Below are positions 26,205-35,474 of a stretch of 64,000 nt of DNA, one piece after another. The notes under the pieces are model-generated. The model searched no databases. It was not told where the DNA came from and saw nothing but the letters and a program-made list of their open reading frames with translations. This stretch comes from Clostridiales bacterium (lineage in GTDB: Bacteria; Bacillota; Clostridia; Saccharofermentanales; Saccharofermentanaceae). Made by a program: the position numbers and the translations under genes. The DNA lies in assembly GCA_017545245.1 (NCBI GenBank), contig JAFWPB010000015.1, positions 29,056 to 93,055 of the forward strand, in the 5' to 3' direction. Numbering within the stretch: the first letter of the stretch is position 1; every line of letters begins with the position of its first letter.

Positions 26205-28007
26205 TTACTCTTCGACAGCTACCGTCTTGATGTGCAGTTCTTCAAGCTGCTTGTCGGTAACATAACCCGGTGCATCCATCATGATGTCCTGCGCGTTCTT
26301 GTTCATCGGGAACGGGATGATCTCGCGGATCGTCTCTTCACCGGACAGGAGCATGACCATGCGGTCAACGCCCGGAGCAATACCGGCATGCGGCGGTGCG
26401 CCGTAGCAGAATGCATTGTACATAGCCGGGAACTTCGCTTTTACGTCCTCTTCACCAAGGCGTACCATCTCGAAAGCCTTGATCATGATCTCCGGATCGT
26501 GGTTACGAACCGCACCGGAAGAAAGCTCAACGCCGTTACATACGAGGTCGTACTGATCGGCAGTGATAGCCAGTGGATCGATCTCGCCGCGCTCTGCCTT
26601 GAGAAGTGTCTCGAGGCCGCCGCTCGGCATGGAGAAAGGATTGTGGCAGAACTCGAGTTCGCCGGATTCTTCGCCGATCTCGTACATCGGGAAGTCTACG
26701 ATCCAGCAGAATGCGTACTGCTCTTTGTCGATGTGGTTCGGGCATGCTGCACCGAATGTCTTAACGATCACGCCGGCCGTCTTCTGGGCTGTCAGGAGCT
26801 TACCACAGGACAGTACGACCAGATCACCCGGCTTTACGCCGAGAGCGGAAACGACTGCATCCTTGATTGGGGTTACGAACTTTGCGATACCACCGACGAT
26901 CTCGCCATTCTCGTCCATTCTGAACCAGCATGCTTTATTTCCGGACTGTACTTCTACGTCTGCGATATTCTTATCGATAAACTTACGGGACTCCTTGAAG
27001 TCGGAGATCACGACAGCCTTGATGCGGACATCTGTCTCCTCACCCGCCTCGTTCTTTGTTGCAAACGGCGGGAAGCCGCAGTCAGCGAGAACAGAAGTTG
27101 CATCCTGGACGGTCAGGTCGATACGCAGGTCTGGCTTATCGGAACCATACTTCTCCATGGCCTCGAGGAAAGGAATACGTGCAAATGGCGCGCCCGATGC
27201 ACGGTTATATGTACCATACTTGGCAAAGATCGGAGGCAGTACATCTTCGATTACGGAGAATACATCCTCCTGTGTCGCAAATGCCATCTCCATATCCAGC
27301 TGATAGAATTCACCCGGAGATCTGTCACCACGAGCATCCTCATCACGGAAGCAAGGTGCAATCTGGAAATAACGGTCAAAACCGGAAGTCATCAGGAGCT
27401 GCTTGAACTGCTGCGGTGCCTGAGGAAGTGCATAGAACTTGCCCGGATGCTTTCTGGCCGGAACGAGGTAGTCACGCGCACCCTCCGGAGACGAAGCCGT
27501 CAGGATCGGGGTCGTGATCTCGAGGAAGTCATGCTCCATCATGGCCTGACGAAGTGCCGCAACTACATTGCAGCGCAGGATGATGTTCTTCTTCACTTCC
27601 GGGTTACGAAGATCGAGATAACGGTACTTCAGACGCGCATTCTCATCCGCTTCACGGGAGTGGTTGATTTCGAAAGGAAGCTCATTATAACGGCAACGGC
27701 CGAGAACCTCTATTTTCTCAGGTACGACTTCGATATCACCGGTCGCCTGATTCGGATTCTTGGAAGATCTCTCGCGGACGGTACCACTCACCGAGATCGT
27801 GGACTCCTTGTTAATGCCCTTGGCAAGCTTGACCATCTCTTCTGTCTCGAGGACGATCTGTGTTGTGCCGTAGAAGTCACGAAGTACGACAAAGCCGAGC
27901 GTGCTTCCTACCTCACGCATGTTCTCCAGCCAACCGACCAGCGTGACCTTCTCGCCTGCATTTTCCAGACGAAGCTGGCCGCAGTTATGTGTTCTTGATT
28001 GGATCAT
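26205..28007 (-). CDS. aspS: Aspartyl-tRNA synthetase, bacterial type
   Basis: 600 residues, full length. An N-terminal OB-fold anticodon-binding domain (VTLVGWLENMREVG), class II motif 2 (FRDEDARGDRSPGEFYQLD), the bacterial GAD insertion, and motif 3 (GIAPGVDRMVMLL) are all present. It charges tRNA-Asp; whether it also charges tRNA-Asn depends on gat genes outside this window. AAGGAG lies before the ATG. It is monocistronic, with its own promoter and a structured leader. Confidence 0.97.
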   Translation of the reverse strand: MIQSRTHNCGQLRLENAGEKVTLVGWLENMREVGSTLGFVVLRDFYGTTQIVLETEEMVKLAKGINKESTISVSGTVRERSSKNPNQATGDIEVVPEKIEVLGRCRYNELPFEINHSREADENARLKYRYLDLRNPEVKKNIILRCNVVAALRQAMMEHDFLEITTPILTASSPEGARDYLVPARKHPGKFYALPQAPQQFKQLLMTSGFDRYFQIAPCFRDEDARGDRSPGEFYQLDMEMAFATQEDVFSVIEDVLPPIFAKYGTYNRASGAPFARIPFLEAMEKYGSDKPDLRIDLTVQDATSVLADCGFPPFATKNEAGEETDVRIKAVVISDFKESRKFIDKNIADVEVQSGNKACWFRMDENGEIVGGIAKFVTPIKDAVVSALGVKPGDLVVLSCGKLLTAQKTAGVIVKTFGAACPNHIDKEQYAFCWIVDFPMYEIGEESGELEFCHNPFSMPSGGLETLLKAERGEIDPLAITADQYDLVCNGVELSSGAVRNHDPEIMIKAFEMVRLGEEDVKAKFPAMYNAFCYGAPPHAGIAPGVDRMVMLLSGEETIREIIPFPMNKNAQDIMMDAPGYVTDKQLEELHIKTVAVEE

Positions 28008-28050
28008 ATGATTTCTCCTTTTCTATTCTCCTGCGCCGTCAAGAAGAAAC

Positions 28051-28102
28051 GGCCCTCGAAGGTCATCCGAGGGCCGAAACCGACGGCACTTTATATACCG
28101 TC
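28051..28102 (-). promoter_or_regulatory. Two tandem hairpins in aspS leader
   Basis: On the transcript, GACGG...CCGTC (28102-28082) is followed by GGCCCTCG (28075-28068) and CGAGGGCC (28058-28051), then GTTTCTTCTTG. The second could act as an attenuator. No T-box or other known riboswitch core is visible. Confidence 0.45.
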
Positions 28103-28106
28103 CCTT

Positions 28107-28135
28107 ATTTTATAGCATGTAAGGTGCACTCGCAA
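28107..28135 (-). promoter_or_regulatory. Promoter of aspS
   Basis: Read leftward, TTGCGA (28135-28130), 17 bp, TAAAAT (28112-28107), about 100 bp before the aspS start. Confidence 0.45.
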
Positions 28136-28168
28136 GACGACAAATCCACCAAAAGTGCTTTTCGAGCA

Positions 28169-29059
28169 TCATACCACCCACGTAAAATAGATGGACTTAA
28201 ACGTAAACATACCGTCCTCGACATCGTCAAACACTGTGATCCAGATCTTATCGGAATACTCCGACGGGGTGATGATCTCATATGTTGAATGGTCGGAATA
28301 GACTGTTTCGACTACGGCAAAAGCACTTATCCCCATCGGCAAGTGATAGCCATCAGGAGCTTGCCCTGCTTCATAGCGGGTCTCACACAGTTTTGCACCT
28401 GACTCGTCATACTCGGAAATCACGAATTCTTTCGGCTTCTCGCCGCGCTCAAGCTGCACCGCGCCACCGCCGGAATTCTTCCTGACGACCTTCCCGTCAA
28501 CTTTTTTCTCGATAGTCTGTTCCACGCTGATCTGAAAGCCTTCCGAGAGGATCTGCGTGCGTTCCTCCAGATCGGCAAACACCTCGCCTGCGCCATTTTG
28601 ATAGATCACATATATCCAGTACATAATATTCTGCGCATCTTCCACGCTCAACTTCGCCTCGGCGAACATCCGCTGGGAAGTCTGGTCATGGTAATTCACG
28701 GAAAAATGCGTATCGTAGAAGACTGGATCGCAATGAACGTATGTGCAGTCATTTTTTAGAAACTGCAACATTCCGTACGTCCGTGGATAATCAAAAATGC
28801 AATCGTAATACTCGTTGTTATCCGCATCCACTTTCGTCTCAATCTTTCCGTAGAGACGTCCCTTCTCGTCTTTCGGAAGTTCCGGTGCATCCGAGCGTAC
28901 GATCAAGATCCCGCAAGGGGACAAAAACGCTTCGTTTAATGCCGCTTCGGCCTGCTCTTCGCCCGCGCGGTTGACAGGGTTGACTACCCCTGTTGCACCA
29001 AGCACAAATCCCAGTGCCACTACACAAACTGCTATTCCCAAAATGATCTTATTCTTCAT
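28169..29059 (-). CDS. Exported protein of unknown function (XRE/DUF2975 operon)
   Basis: 297 residues from the ATG at 29059, supported by GGAGG. The N-terminus has a hydrophobic segment (about 3-27) that is either a signal peptide or a membrane anchor. The remaining 270 residues are hydrophilic, with no cysteine motif or family that I recognise. Last gene of a three-gene operon; its start overlaps the XRE gene by 11 bp, implying translational coupling. It is likely regulated together with the DUF2975 protein. A copy of the 9-mer AGTGCTTTT lies just after its stop (28154-28162). Confidence 0.6.
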   Translation of the reverse strand: MKNKIILGIAVCVVALGFVLGATGVVNPVNRAGEEQAEAALNEAFLSPCGILIVRSDAPELPKDEKGRLYGKIETKVDADNNEYYDCIFDYPRTYGMLQFLKNDCTYVHCDPVFYDTHFSVNYHDQTSQRMFAEAKLSVEDAQNIMYWIYVIYQNGAGEVFADLEERTQILSEGFQISVEQTIEKKVDGKVVRKNSGGGAVQLERGEKPKEFVISEYDESGAKLCETRYEAGQAPDGYHLPMGISAFAVVETVYSDHSTYEIITPSEYSDKIWITVFDDVEDGMFTFKSIYFTWVV

Positions 29060-29276
29060 CGTCGACCTCCAGATTACCATCAAATTTCAAGATATCCCCG
29101 ACATCACAGCCGAGATAATAACAGATCTTATTGACCGTCCCAAACCGTATACCCTTCGCCTTTCCACTTCGAAGGATCGACAGGTTTGCCTCCGTAATTC
29201 CAATCAGGGCACATAGTTCTTTGGACGTCATGTTCCTTTTCTTCAACACATCTTCCAGATACACGCGTATGGCCAT
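29049..29276 (-). CDS. Small XRE-family (YozG-like) transcriptional regulator
   Basis: 75 residues forming a single Cro/C1-type helix-turn-helix (MTSKELCALIGITEANLSILRSGKAKGI) plus a short tail. Regulators of this short type are regularly found next to DUF2975 membrane proteins, as here, where that gene ends 13 bp upstream. It probably binds the twin palindromes at the operon promoter (30350-30406) and represses its own operon. Confidence 0.85.
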   Translation of the reverse strand: MAIRVYLEDVLKKRNMTSKELCALIGITEANLSILRSGKAKGIRFGTVNKICYYLGCDVGDILKFDGNLEVDDEE

Positions 29277-29289
29277 ACTTCTTACCTCG

Positions 29290-30330
29290 TCAGATGAACA
29301 TTTCGTTATCGTCTTTGAGATCCTTATTCTCCATGATCAGTCTGCTGAAAAGTACTGCGATCACGACAAAAGCGACGCTCAGTATTGGTAGTTCCATATT
29401 CACATGGATATTCGTCATTTCCTTAATTAGAAGGATCTGGAACAGGTTGCAGGCCGCAGACAAAACCAATGTGATCACGAGCATTCTGCAGCTCATTCTT
29501 CCCAGATCGCCAGCTGCTTTCTTCAGGCCTTCCTGCTCTTCACTTGTATAGATCATGATCAATCTTAAAACCAGGATGCAAAGAATGACATTGAGAACAC
29601 ACGGCGCCGCGATCTGTATGCATTCCGCTACTTCAAAAGCACTATCCGCCGTAGTTTTTTCCGCTACTTCGATTCCTTCTCCTACGCCGCTTTCGACCAT
29701 GCCTTCTTCCCCAACATCTTTCTCACCCGCAATGGCTTCTAATCTTACAGGGGCAAGTGCTTTTAACTTCGAACCGAGAGACAGCGAACCCTCCGCAACG
29801 AAGATGATGCTGAGCGCAACCAGTACGATACTGAAACCGCGCATCAGGCTCTTCTTGTTCCCGGCACGAAGGAGGTTGACACCACTCATGGCAAAGCAGA
29901 TGAGGATCACCGACCAGATCGTGATACTGACGATGCAGCCGAAAAACTTCTTCAGATCAAGAAGCATCACAGGAAGAAAGACCGACGGGTTGATCATGAG
30001 ATAAAGACCGAATCCCAGCACGACACTCAGCGCAACCAGCAGGATCTTCTCGCTTAATTCCTTCTTTCTTCCACCCACTTCCGTAAAAGCCAGCACCAAC
30101 GGAAGAATGCTTACCAGCGTCAGAAGCGCCATTCCTAAGCCCCTCAGAATGCCGCCTTTCTCGGAAAGGAAACGCACTGCATCTGCGATCTGCACGAAAG
30201 GAAAACTCAGTATTCCTGCATCAATATTCTGGAACACTCCCGTGCACCACGCCAGCACACAAAGCACGACCGCCTCGATGGCCAGTCCTGCAATCAGGCA
30301 CTTAATCTTCAAACTTTTTTTCTGGTCCAT
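29290..30330 (-). CDS. DUF2975-type multi-pass membrane protein
   Basis: 346 residues from the ATG at 30330 (GGAGG 6-7 bp upstream). About eight hydrophobic segments. The C-terminal four (about 235-346), ending in LIMENKDLKDDNEMFI, resemble DUF2975 (YoaS-like) proteins; the N-terminal half is an added, less familiar membrane region with a loop of about 50 residues rich in Glu, Val and Gly (about 205-235). Function unknown in the family. First gene of the operon with the XRE regulator and an exported protein. Confidence 0.7.
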   Translation of the reverse strand: MDQKKSLKIKCLIAGLAIEAVVLCVLAWCTGVFQNIDAGILSFPFVQIADAVRFLSEKGGILRGLGMALLTLVSILPLVLAFTEVGGRKKELSEKILLVALSVVLGFGLYLMINPSVFLPVMLLDLKKFFGCIVSITIWSVILICFAMSGVNLLRAGNKKSLMRGFSIVLVALSIIFVAEGSLSLGSKLKALAPVRLEAIAGEKDVGEEGMVESGVGEGIEVAEKTTADSAFEVAECIQIAAPCVLNVILCILVLRLIMIYTSEEQEGLKKAAGDLGRMSCRMLVITLVLSAACNLFQILLIKEMTNIHVNMELPILSVAFVVIAVLFSRLIMENKDLKDDNEMFI

Positions 30331-30349
30331 AAAAAACCTCCGCAACACG

Positions 30350-30370
30350 AATTATCGTTTTTCGATAATT
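30350..30370. promoter_or_regulatory. Operator palindrome 1 (downstream of -10)
   Basis: AATTATCG (30350-30357), five T, CGATAATT (30363-30370): a perfect 8-bp inverted repeat between the -10 box and the ribosome site of the DUF2975/XRE operon. Confidence 0.65.
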
Positions 30371-30372
30371 CA

Positions 30373-30401
30373 AGTATACGGAGGAAATTATCGTTTGTCA
30401 A
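30373..30401 (-). promoter_or_regulatory. Sigma-A promoter of DUF2975/XRE operon
   Basis: Read leftward, TTGACA (30401-30396), 17 bp, TATACT (30378-30373): near-consensus spacing and boxes. Confidence 0.85.
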
Positions 30402-30406
30402 TAATT
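30386..30406. promoter_or_regulatory. Operator palindrome 2 (over -35)
   Basis: AATTATCG (30386-30393), TTTG, then CAATAATT (30399-30406), one mismatch from the arm of palindrome 1. It covers the -35 box, so binding would block RNA polymerase. Confidence 0.6.
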
Positions 30407-30422
30407 TTCTTTTTCCGGATCT

Positions 30423-32264
30423 TTACACGTTAATGTATGCTCCTGCCTGGGCTTTCCACATCTCCGCGTACTTGCCGTTCTTAGCAAGCAGTGCATCGTG
30501 CGTGCCTTCTTCCACGATGTGCCCTTCCTCAAGCATGAAGATCCTGTCGGCAAGACGCGTCGTCGAGAGACGGTGCGATATGAAGATAACAGTCTTCTCT
30601 TTTGTCGCTTCGATCATGGCATGGTTCAGCTGATATTCTGCAATCGGGTCGAGCGCCGAAGACGGCTCGTCGAGGATCATGAGTGAAGCATTCTGATAGA
30701 ACACACGCGAGATCGCAAGCTTCTGACGCTCACCTCCGGAGAGATCCACGCCCTTTTCCGAGAACTCGTGTGTCAGCGCGGTATCCAGTTTCATCGGCAA
30801 TGACTCTGCACGCTTCAGTAATCCGCTGTCCGTCAAAGCCTGTCGGATCTTCGCATCATCGGCATGGTCAATCGTGTCGAGGATGACATTTTCACGTACA
30901 CTTCCGGCGAAGATCTCGAAATCCTGGAAGACCGTACCGATCGAGTTTCTGTACGAAGTCAGATCGTAATCCTTCACATCGATACCATCTGCAAGAATGC
31001 GGCCCGAAGTCGTATCGTAAAGACGCATCAGCAGCTTGACCAGTGTCGTCTTTCCTGCGCCATTGTAACCAACAAGCGCGATCTTCTCACCCGGCTTGAC
31101 TGCCATGGAAATCTCCGAAAGCACTGCCGGCAGATTCTCTTTATAAGAGAAAGATACATCCTCCAGGGTAAGTGCTTTTGCCGGAGAAGAAGGCTTCGTC
31201 TCGCTTGTCGAAACCACCTTCGGCTCGTAGCCCAGGAAGTCTCTGATCTTCTGGATATACAGGCTCGTCTCGCAAGCCTTCGGGTACGTCTCCGTGAAGA
31301 TACGCAGGCTGTTCTTGAGCCCGCCGAACCAGTTGAAGAGCATGACCATCGTCGAAAGATTGATCGCGTGCATGATCGCGTAGCGGTAAACCAGATAAGC
31401 CGTGTAAAGCGTATCGCCGATCAGGTGTCCGAAAATGTGATCCTTCAGGTAAGCGATACCGAACTTCTTGTGCGCAAGTGATTTTTCCGCCTCAAGCACT
31501 TCATTGTTCGCCTCGACAAAGCGCTCCTCGAGGACATCCGTTACTTCCGGATCCAGACGGATCTCTTTTGCGTAATCCTTGAGATAGAAGACACGCTTCA
31601 CATACTCGCGCTTTCTCTCATGCGGATTTCTGCGGATGCGGACCTTGTAGGAGAACTTGTTGTAGATCTGGTTCAGTCCGAAAGTGATCACGAAAGTAAT
31701 CACGACGAAGATGATCGAAACCTTATCCTTCGCCAGGAAGTAACCGCCCGTCAGAATGAAGACCGTCAGACCGGAAAGCACACTCTTGATAAACTCCATC
31801 GTCTGGTCGATCTGCTTGTCTACTTCCGAGATGGCAAGCACCTGACTGTTATAGAACTCCGGATCGTCATAGCAGGCGAGGTCTACGCTGCGCGCTTTTT
31901 CGTAGAGCATCAGCTTGATCTTCTCTCTGACCTTCGGCCGTTCTTTCTCCTGCATGTAGTCGCCGGCCAGCACCGTGAACACCATGCCCAGCGTGATCGC
32001 CGCGGCAAAGATCAGGATCACCGCCGCCACTCTGCGGAACGGGTAGCCGAACTCCGCTGCCTCGAGGACGTATCCAATGAGGATCAGGTGCTCGAAGAAG
32101 ATCGACACCTGTCCGCGGATCGCATCCAGCGCCGGGAAAAGCACAAACTTCGGGGAGGCCTTGAACATCATCTTCATGAAGAAGAGATTATTCTTGAAGA
32201 CCTGCGAGGTCGACTGCTTGGTCTGCTCGTTTTTGTTTTCTGCATTCTCCGTTTTCTTGCTCAC
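30423..32264 (-). CDS. ABC exporter half-transporter, membrane + ATPase (second)
   Basis: 613 residues: six membrane helices in about 30-330 and an ATP-binding domain in about 365-600 with Walker A GYNGAGKTT, signature LSGGERQK, and Walker B LMILDEPSSAL. Organised like heterodimeric exporters of peptides, lipids or drugs; the substrate cannot be deduced. Its start overlaps the upstream partner's stop by 4 bp (ATGA), so the two subunits are made in equal amounts. Confidence 0.88.
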   Translation of the reverse strand: MSKKTENAENKNEQTKQSTSQVFKNNLFFMKMMFKASPKFVLFPALDAIRGQVSIFFEHLILIGYVLEAAEFGYPFRRVAAVILIFAAAITLGMVFTVLAGDYMQEKERPKVREKIKLMLYEKARSVDLACYDDPEFYNSQVLAISEVDKQIDQTMEFIKSVLSGLTVFILTGGYFLAKDKVSIIFVVITFVITFGLNQIYNKFSYKVRIRRNPHERKREYVKRVFYLKDYAKEIRLDPEVTDVLEERFVEANNEVLEAEKSLAHKKFGIAYLKDHIFGHLIGDTLYTAYLVYRYAIMHAINLSTMVMLFNWFGGLKNSLRIFTETYPKACETSLYIQKIRDFLGYEPKVVSTSETKPSSPAKALTLEDVSFSYKENLPAVLSEISMAVKPGEKIALVGYNGAGKTTLVKLLMRLYDTTSGRILADGIDVKDYDLTSYRNSIGTVFQDFEIFAGSVRENVILDTIDHADDAKIRQALTDSGLLKRAESLPMKLDTALTHEFSEKGVDLSGGERQKLAISRVFYQNASLMILDEPSSALDPIAEYQLNHAMIEATKEKTVIFISHRLSTTRLADRIFMLEEGHIVEEGTHDALLAKNGKYAEMWKAQAGAYINV

Positions 32265-34123
32265 AGGATCACCTCCTCTTCTTTTTCTACTGCCAGATAG
32301 TTCATCGCCTGGCGGATATACATCTTCGCGTATTTTCCCCTCTTATCGATCAGCTCGCGGTGATCGCCGCGCTCGATGATCGTGCCCTTTTCGAGCATGA
32401 AAACCTTGTCACAGTTTTTGACGGAAGAAAGACGGTGGGAAATGAAGATCATTGTGTGATCCCGTCCTTCTTTCATGATGTTCTTGAAAAGATCATATTC
32501 CGCGATCGGGTCGAGGGCCGAACTCGGCTCGTCGAAGATCTTGACCGGTGATTCCTTGGCAAAAGTTCTTGCAACGGCGAGTTTCTGATGCTGGCCTCCG
32601 CTGAAGACGGCACCATCCTTATCGAATTCTTTGGTCATGATCGTATCCACGCCATTTGGCAGGGACTCGACTTTTTCGAGGATGCCGGCACGGCGGAGCG
32701 CACGGTGCACGATCTCATCCTCATTTTCATAATGACGTCCCATGAGAACGTTTTCCTTGATGCTCATGGCAAAGATCGCGAAATCCTGGAAGGTCGTCGC
32801 GAACAGTCTTCTGTACGCACGCAGATCATACTCTTTGATGTTCCTGCCGTTCAGCAGGATCTCACCAGATGTCGGATCGTAGAAGCGAAGCAGAAGCTTA
32901 ATGATCGTCGTCTTGCCGGCACCATTATGACCGACAAGCGCTACAATATCACCCTTATCGATGCGGAACGAAAGATCCTTGATCGTCTCTTCATCCTTGT
33001 AGGAGAAGCACACGTTCTTGAACTCCAGGCTCTCAAAGCCTTCCGGCATCTCACCCTTCTGGTCCTGCGGGATCTTCTCTTCGTACTCTAAGAAAGTACG
33101 AAGGTTATTCATGAATACACCATTCTTGATCAGGTCCATGACATTTTCGAAAGCACGGATCAATATCCATGTCATCGCAACCATCAAGCTGGTCATGATC
33201 GTCAGCTGGGCCAGTGTGATCGTCTTACTTACCAGGTTTCTGTAGATCGCGTAAAAGAGCACGCCTTCGAAGATGATCGTAAAGGTAAATGTGATCCTCC
33301 AGAAACTCAGCGAGCAGTTGGCAAACGCATACTTGACCGCCGCTTTTACATTTTTCTTGGTCGCCGCCTGATACTGTTCTTTCAAAAGCGAGAACACATT
33401 CGAAAGACGCATTTCTTTAGCACCATCCGGCAAGTACATCATGCGGTTGACGTAGTTATGTACTTTGTTATTCGGGACCTGTTCCTGATAACGCTTGTAC
33501 TCGTATTTCTGCTTGTAGTTACCGAAGATGAAGTTTCCGATCAGCGGTGAGATGATGAACAGCACGGCATAGTGATCGATCTCAAACATAAAGTAGAAGA
33601 CCGCAGCCAGTGCCGGCACCGATACGATCACGCCCCAGAAACTCTGGACGATCTTGGCGACCTTTTCTTCTGCGCCATCCATGGCCATCGTGTATTTATC
33701 GTAGAAATCCGAATCCTCGTAGCACCGGAGTTCTACATTCTTCGCCTTAGCAAAAAGCTTCTTGTAGATACCGCCGTAGAGATGGATCGTGCCCAGCGGC
33801 AAGGTAACGTTCTCTGCGTATTTGGTATAGAAACGCAACACCAGGAACACTACACCGGTCATGGCGATAAACCACATGATCTCATTAAACGGCTGATTCG
33901 TGTCCAGCGCATTGACGATCTTTCTCATGAAGATGCCATCGTAGAATACCCATTCAAAGTATCCGAACAGCATCAGTAGAAAGCCCGCGATAACCAGTCT
34001 CTTGTCGATCGATGCTGCCAGTTTCATCGCATACAGATCGTTCTTTACTGTCTGCGCAAAGGACAGTTTTTTCTTCTTCTCTTTATCCTTTTTACTTGGT
34101 TCCTCTTTCTTTTCCTTGCTCAT
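32261..34123 (-). CDS. ABC exporter half-transporter, membrane + ATPase (first)
   Basis: 620 residues from the ATG at 34123, preceded by GTGAGG; the ORF opens at a GTG at 34159 without a ribosome site. A very Lys/Glu-rich N-terminal 25 residues precede six membrane segments. The ATPase domain (about 375-605) has Walker A GHNGAGKTT, signature FSGGQHQK, and Walker B KIFDEPSSAL. Partner of the next gene (4-bp overlap) in a heterodimer. No regulator sits in the operon, but a perfect palindrome lies upstream at 34204-34217. Confidence 0.87.
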   Translation of the reverse strand: MSKEKKEEPSKKDKEKKKKLSFAQTVKNDLYAMKLAASIDKRLVIAGFLLMLFGYFEWVFYDGIFMRKIVNALDTNQPFNEIMWFIAMTGVVFLVLRFYTKYAENVTLPLGTIHLYGGIYKKLFAKAKNVELRCYEDSDFYDKYTMAMDGAEEKVAKIVQSFWGVIVSVPALAAVFYFMFEIDHYAVLFIISPLIGNFIFGNYKQKYEYKRYQEQVPNNKVHNYVNRMMYLPDGAKEMRLSNVFSLLKEQYQAATKKNVKAAVKYAFANCSLSFWRITFTFTIIFEGVLFYAIYRNLVSKTITLAQLTIMTSLMVAMTWILIRAFENVMDLIKNGVFMNNLRTFLEYEEKIPQDQKGEMPEGFESLEFKNVCFSYKDEETIKDLSFRIDKGDIVALVGHNGAGKTTIIKLLLRFYDPTSGEILLNGRNIKEYDLRAYRRLFATTFQDFAIFAMSIKENVLMGRHYENEDEIVHRALRRAGILEKVESLPNGVDTIMTKEFDKDGAVFSGGQHQKLAVARTFAKESPVKIFDEPSSALDPIAEYDLFKNIMKEGRDHTMIFISHRLSSVKNCDKVFMLEKGTIIERGDHRELIDKRGKYAKMYIRQAMNYLAVEKEEEVIL

Positions 34124-34203
34124 GTTCCTCACCTTGTCCCTCTCGTCCTTCCCCCTCACAAAGGACAGATCCCAAGTCGCATATTCCCTCTAAAGTAGAC
34201 TCA

Positions 34204-34217
34204 TTGTATCAATACAA
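34204..34217. promoter_or_regulatory. Palindrome upstream of ABC exporter operon
   Basis: TTGTAT-CA-ATACAA, a perfect 6-bp inverted repeat about 80 bp before the first ABC gene; could be an operator of a GntR- or TetR-like regulator. No regulator gene adjoins. The rest of 34160-34358 shows only a copy of AAAAGCACT at 34330-34338. Confidence 0.4.
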
Positions 34218-34358
34218 GGTAGGTTCGTAAACGGATTTATACTATTGCTCTATTATGAAAACACGTCAGAAGATTGATATGCTTTGATTATTGCAGAGCA
34301 GATAGTAACAATACAGCTATTTCCACTTCAAAAGCACTTGCCCTTGGACTTTATACTC

Positions 34359-35258
34359 CTACTTGGCGAACTCCCGCAGCATACGAATGTACTCCTCTGT
34401 CAGATGGGAGGGATGGATGCGTTCCGGAAGGATGTATCCAATCTGCATGTAATCATCCACCTTCAGCGGCTTGGCTATGATGCTCGGGCCATTGAGTTCC
34501 TCGTTGATCACACCGCTGCAGATGGTGTATCCATCAAGACCAATCAGAAGATTAAAGAGCGTCGCACGGTCACGCACGATCAGTTCTTTGTCACAGTCGA
34601 CCGTACTCAGGATCTCCTCCGAAAAATAAAACGAGTTATGGCTTCCCTGCTCGTACGAAAGCCGCGGGTAAGGTTTTAAGTCCTCGAGTGTCAGCGACTT
34701 TTTCTTTGCGAGCGGCGAATGGTTGCTGATAAATACATGCGGTTTTGCCCGGAAGAGTGGTTCGAAAACAAGGCCGTTGTCCCGAAGTGTTTTCCTTATG
34801 ACTGTTTCATTAAAAGCATTCAGGTAAAGCACACCGATCTCGCTTCTAAGTTTTGCAACGTCGTCAATGATGTCATACGTCTGCGTCTCTCTCATGTGGA
34901 ATTCATACTTGTTGCCGCCATACAGTTTCAGCAGTTCAACAAATGCTTCGACCGCAAAAGAATAGTGCTGGGACGACACACAGAAACGCATCTTTCCTTC
35001 TGTCTTTCCCGTATATCTTTCCTCGATCAGATCCGCCTGTTCGAGGATCTGTCTGGCATATCCCAGAAACTCCTCCCCCTCGGCAGTCACCTCCACACCT
35101 TTATTGCTTCGGTCAAAGATCGTGACCCCGTATTCGCTTTCCAGTTCCCGTATTGCCGAAGTCAAGCTTGGCTGCGCGATAAAGAGTTTCGCCGCCGCTT
35201 CCGTTATATTCCCGGTGTCCGCCACCGTTACCACATATCGAAGTTGTTTCAGTGTCAT
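34359..35258 (-). CDS. LysR-family transcriptional regulator (divergent from metE)
   Basis: 299 residues from MTLKQLRY at 35258 (GGGAGG upstream; the ORF opens 36 bp earlier without support). Typical LysR winged helix in the first 60 residues (TEAAAKLFIAQPSLTSAIRELE), then a periplasmic-binding-protein-like effector domain. It is divergent from metE with a 216-bp gap holding the palindrome ATAGAT-AAA-ATCTAT, so control of methionine synthesis, as MetR or CysB-type LysR proteins do, is the best guess. Confidence 0.85.
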   Translation of the reverse strand: MTLKQLRYVVTVADTGNITEAAAKLFIAQPSLTSAIRELESEYGVTIFDRSNKGVEVTAEGEEFLGYARQILEQADLIEERYTGKTEGKMRFCVSSQHYSFAVEAFVELLKLYGGNKYEFHMRETQTYDIIDDVAKLRSEIGVLYLNAFNETVIRKTLRDNGLVFEPLFRAKPHVFISNHSPLAKKKSLTLEDLKPYPRLSYEQGSHNSFYFSEEILSTVDCDKELIVRDRATLFNLLIGLDGYTICSGVINEELNGPSIIAKPLKVDDYMQIGYILPERIHPSHLTEEYIRMLREFAK

Positions 35259-35372
35259 TCTTGTCCTCCCTGTCCGCCTGCCCATGCACTTCAATGCAGC
35301 ACACGCTATCTGTCAGTCCGCGTTTTTTCCTCACGCAAATCATAGGTCGTTTCTATTACTATAACACTCGCC

Positions 35373-35387
35373 ATAGATAAAATCTAT
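35373..35387. promoter_or_regulatory. LysR-type operator between LysR gene and metE
   Basis: ATAGAT (35373-35378), AAA, ATCTAT (35382-35387): 15-bp palindrome of T-N11-A type, upstream of the metE promoter. Confidence 0.55.
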
Positions 35388-35410
35388 CTTCAACCACAGA
35401 ATAAATGTAT

Positions 35411-35439
35411 TTCACCTATCGAACAGGTAGGCGTATACT
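35411..35439 (+). promoter_or_regulatory. metE promoter with ACCTAT/AGGTAG inverted site
   Basis: TTCACC (35411-35416), 17 bp, TATACT (35434-35439), about 30 bp before the metE start region. The -35 box is part of TTCACCTAT, the same word found in the nifS promoter region (41429-41438, complement), with AGGTAG at 35425-35430. The leader is too short for a SAM riboswitch. Confidence 0.6.
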
Positions 35440-35474
35440 CCGAGATACAAATCAAACGACAGGAGACAAGGAAA

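Noticed and set aside
26190..27998. 602-codon plus-strand open frame opposite aspS
   Set aside because: Shadow of aspS; the protein has no recognisable domain and the minus-strand product is a full synthetase.
28008..28135. T-box riboswitch before aspS
   Set aside because: Hairpins are present, but I could not find the T-box core (AGGGTGGAACCGCG) or a specifier loop.
35388..35474. SAM riboswitch before metE
   Set aside because: The transcript leader from the promoter is about 30 bases, too short for any SAM riboswitch.
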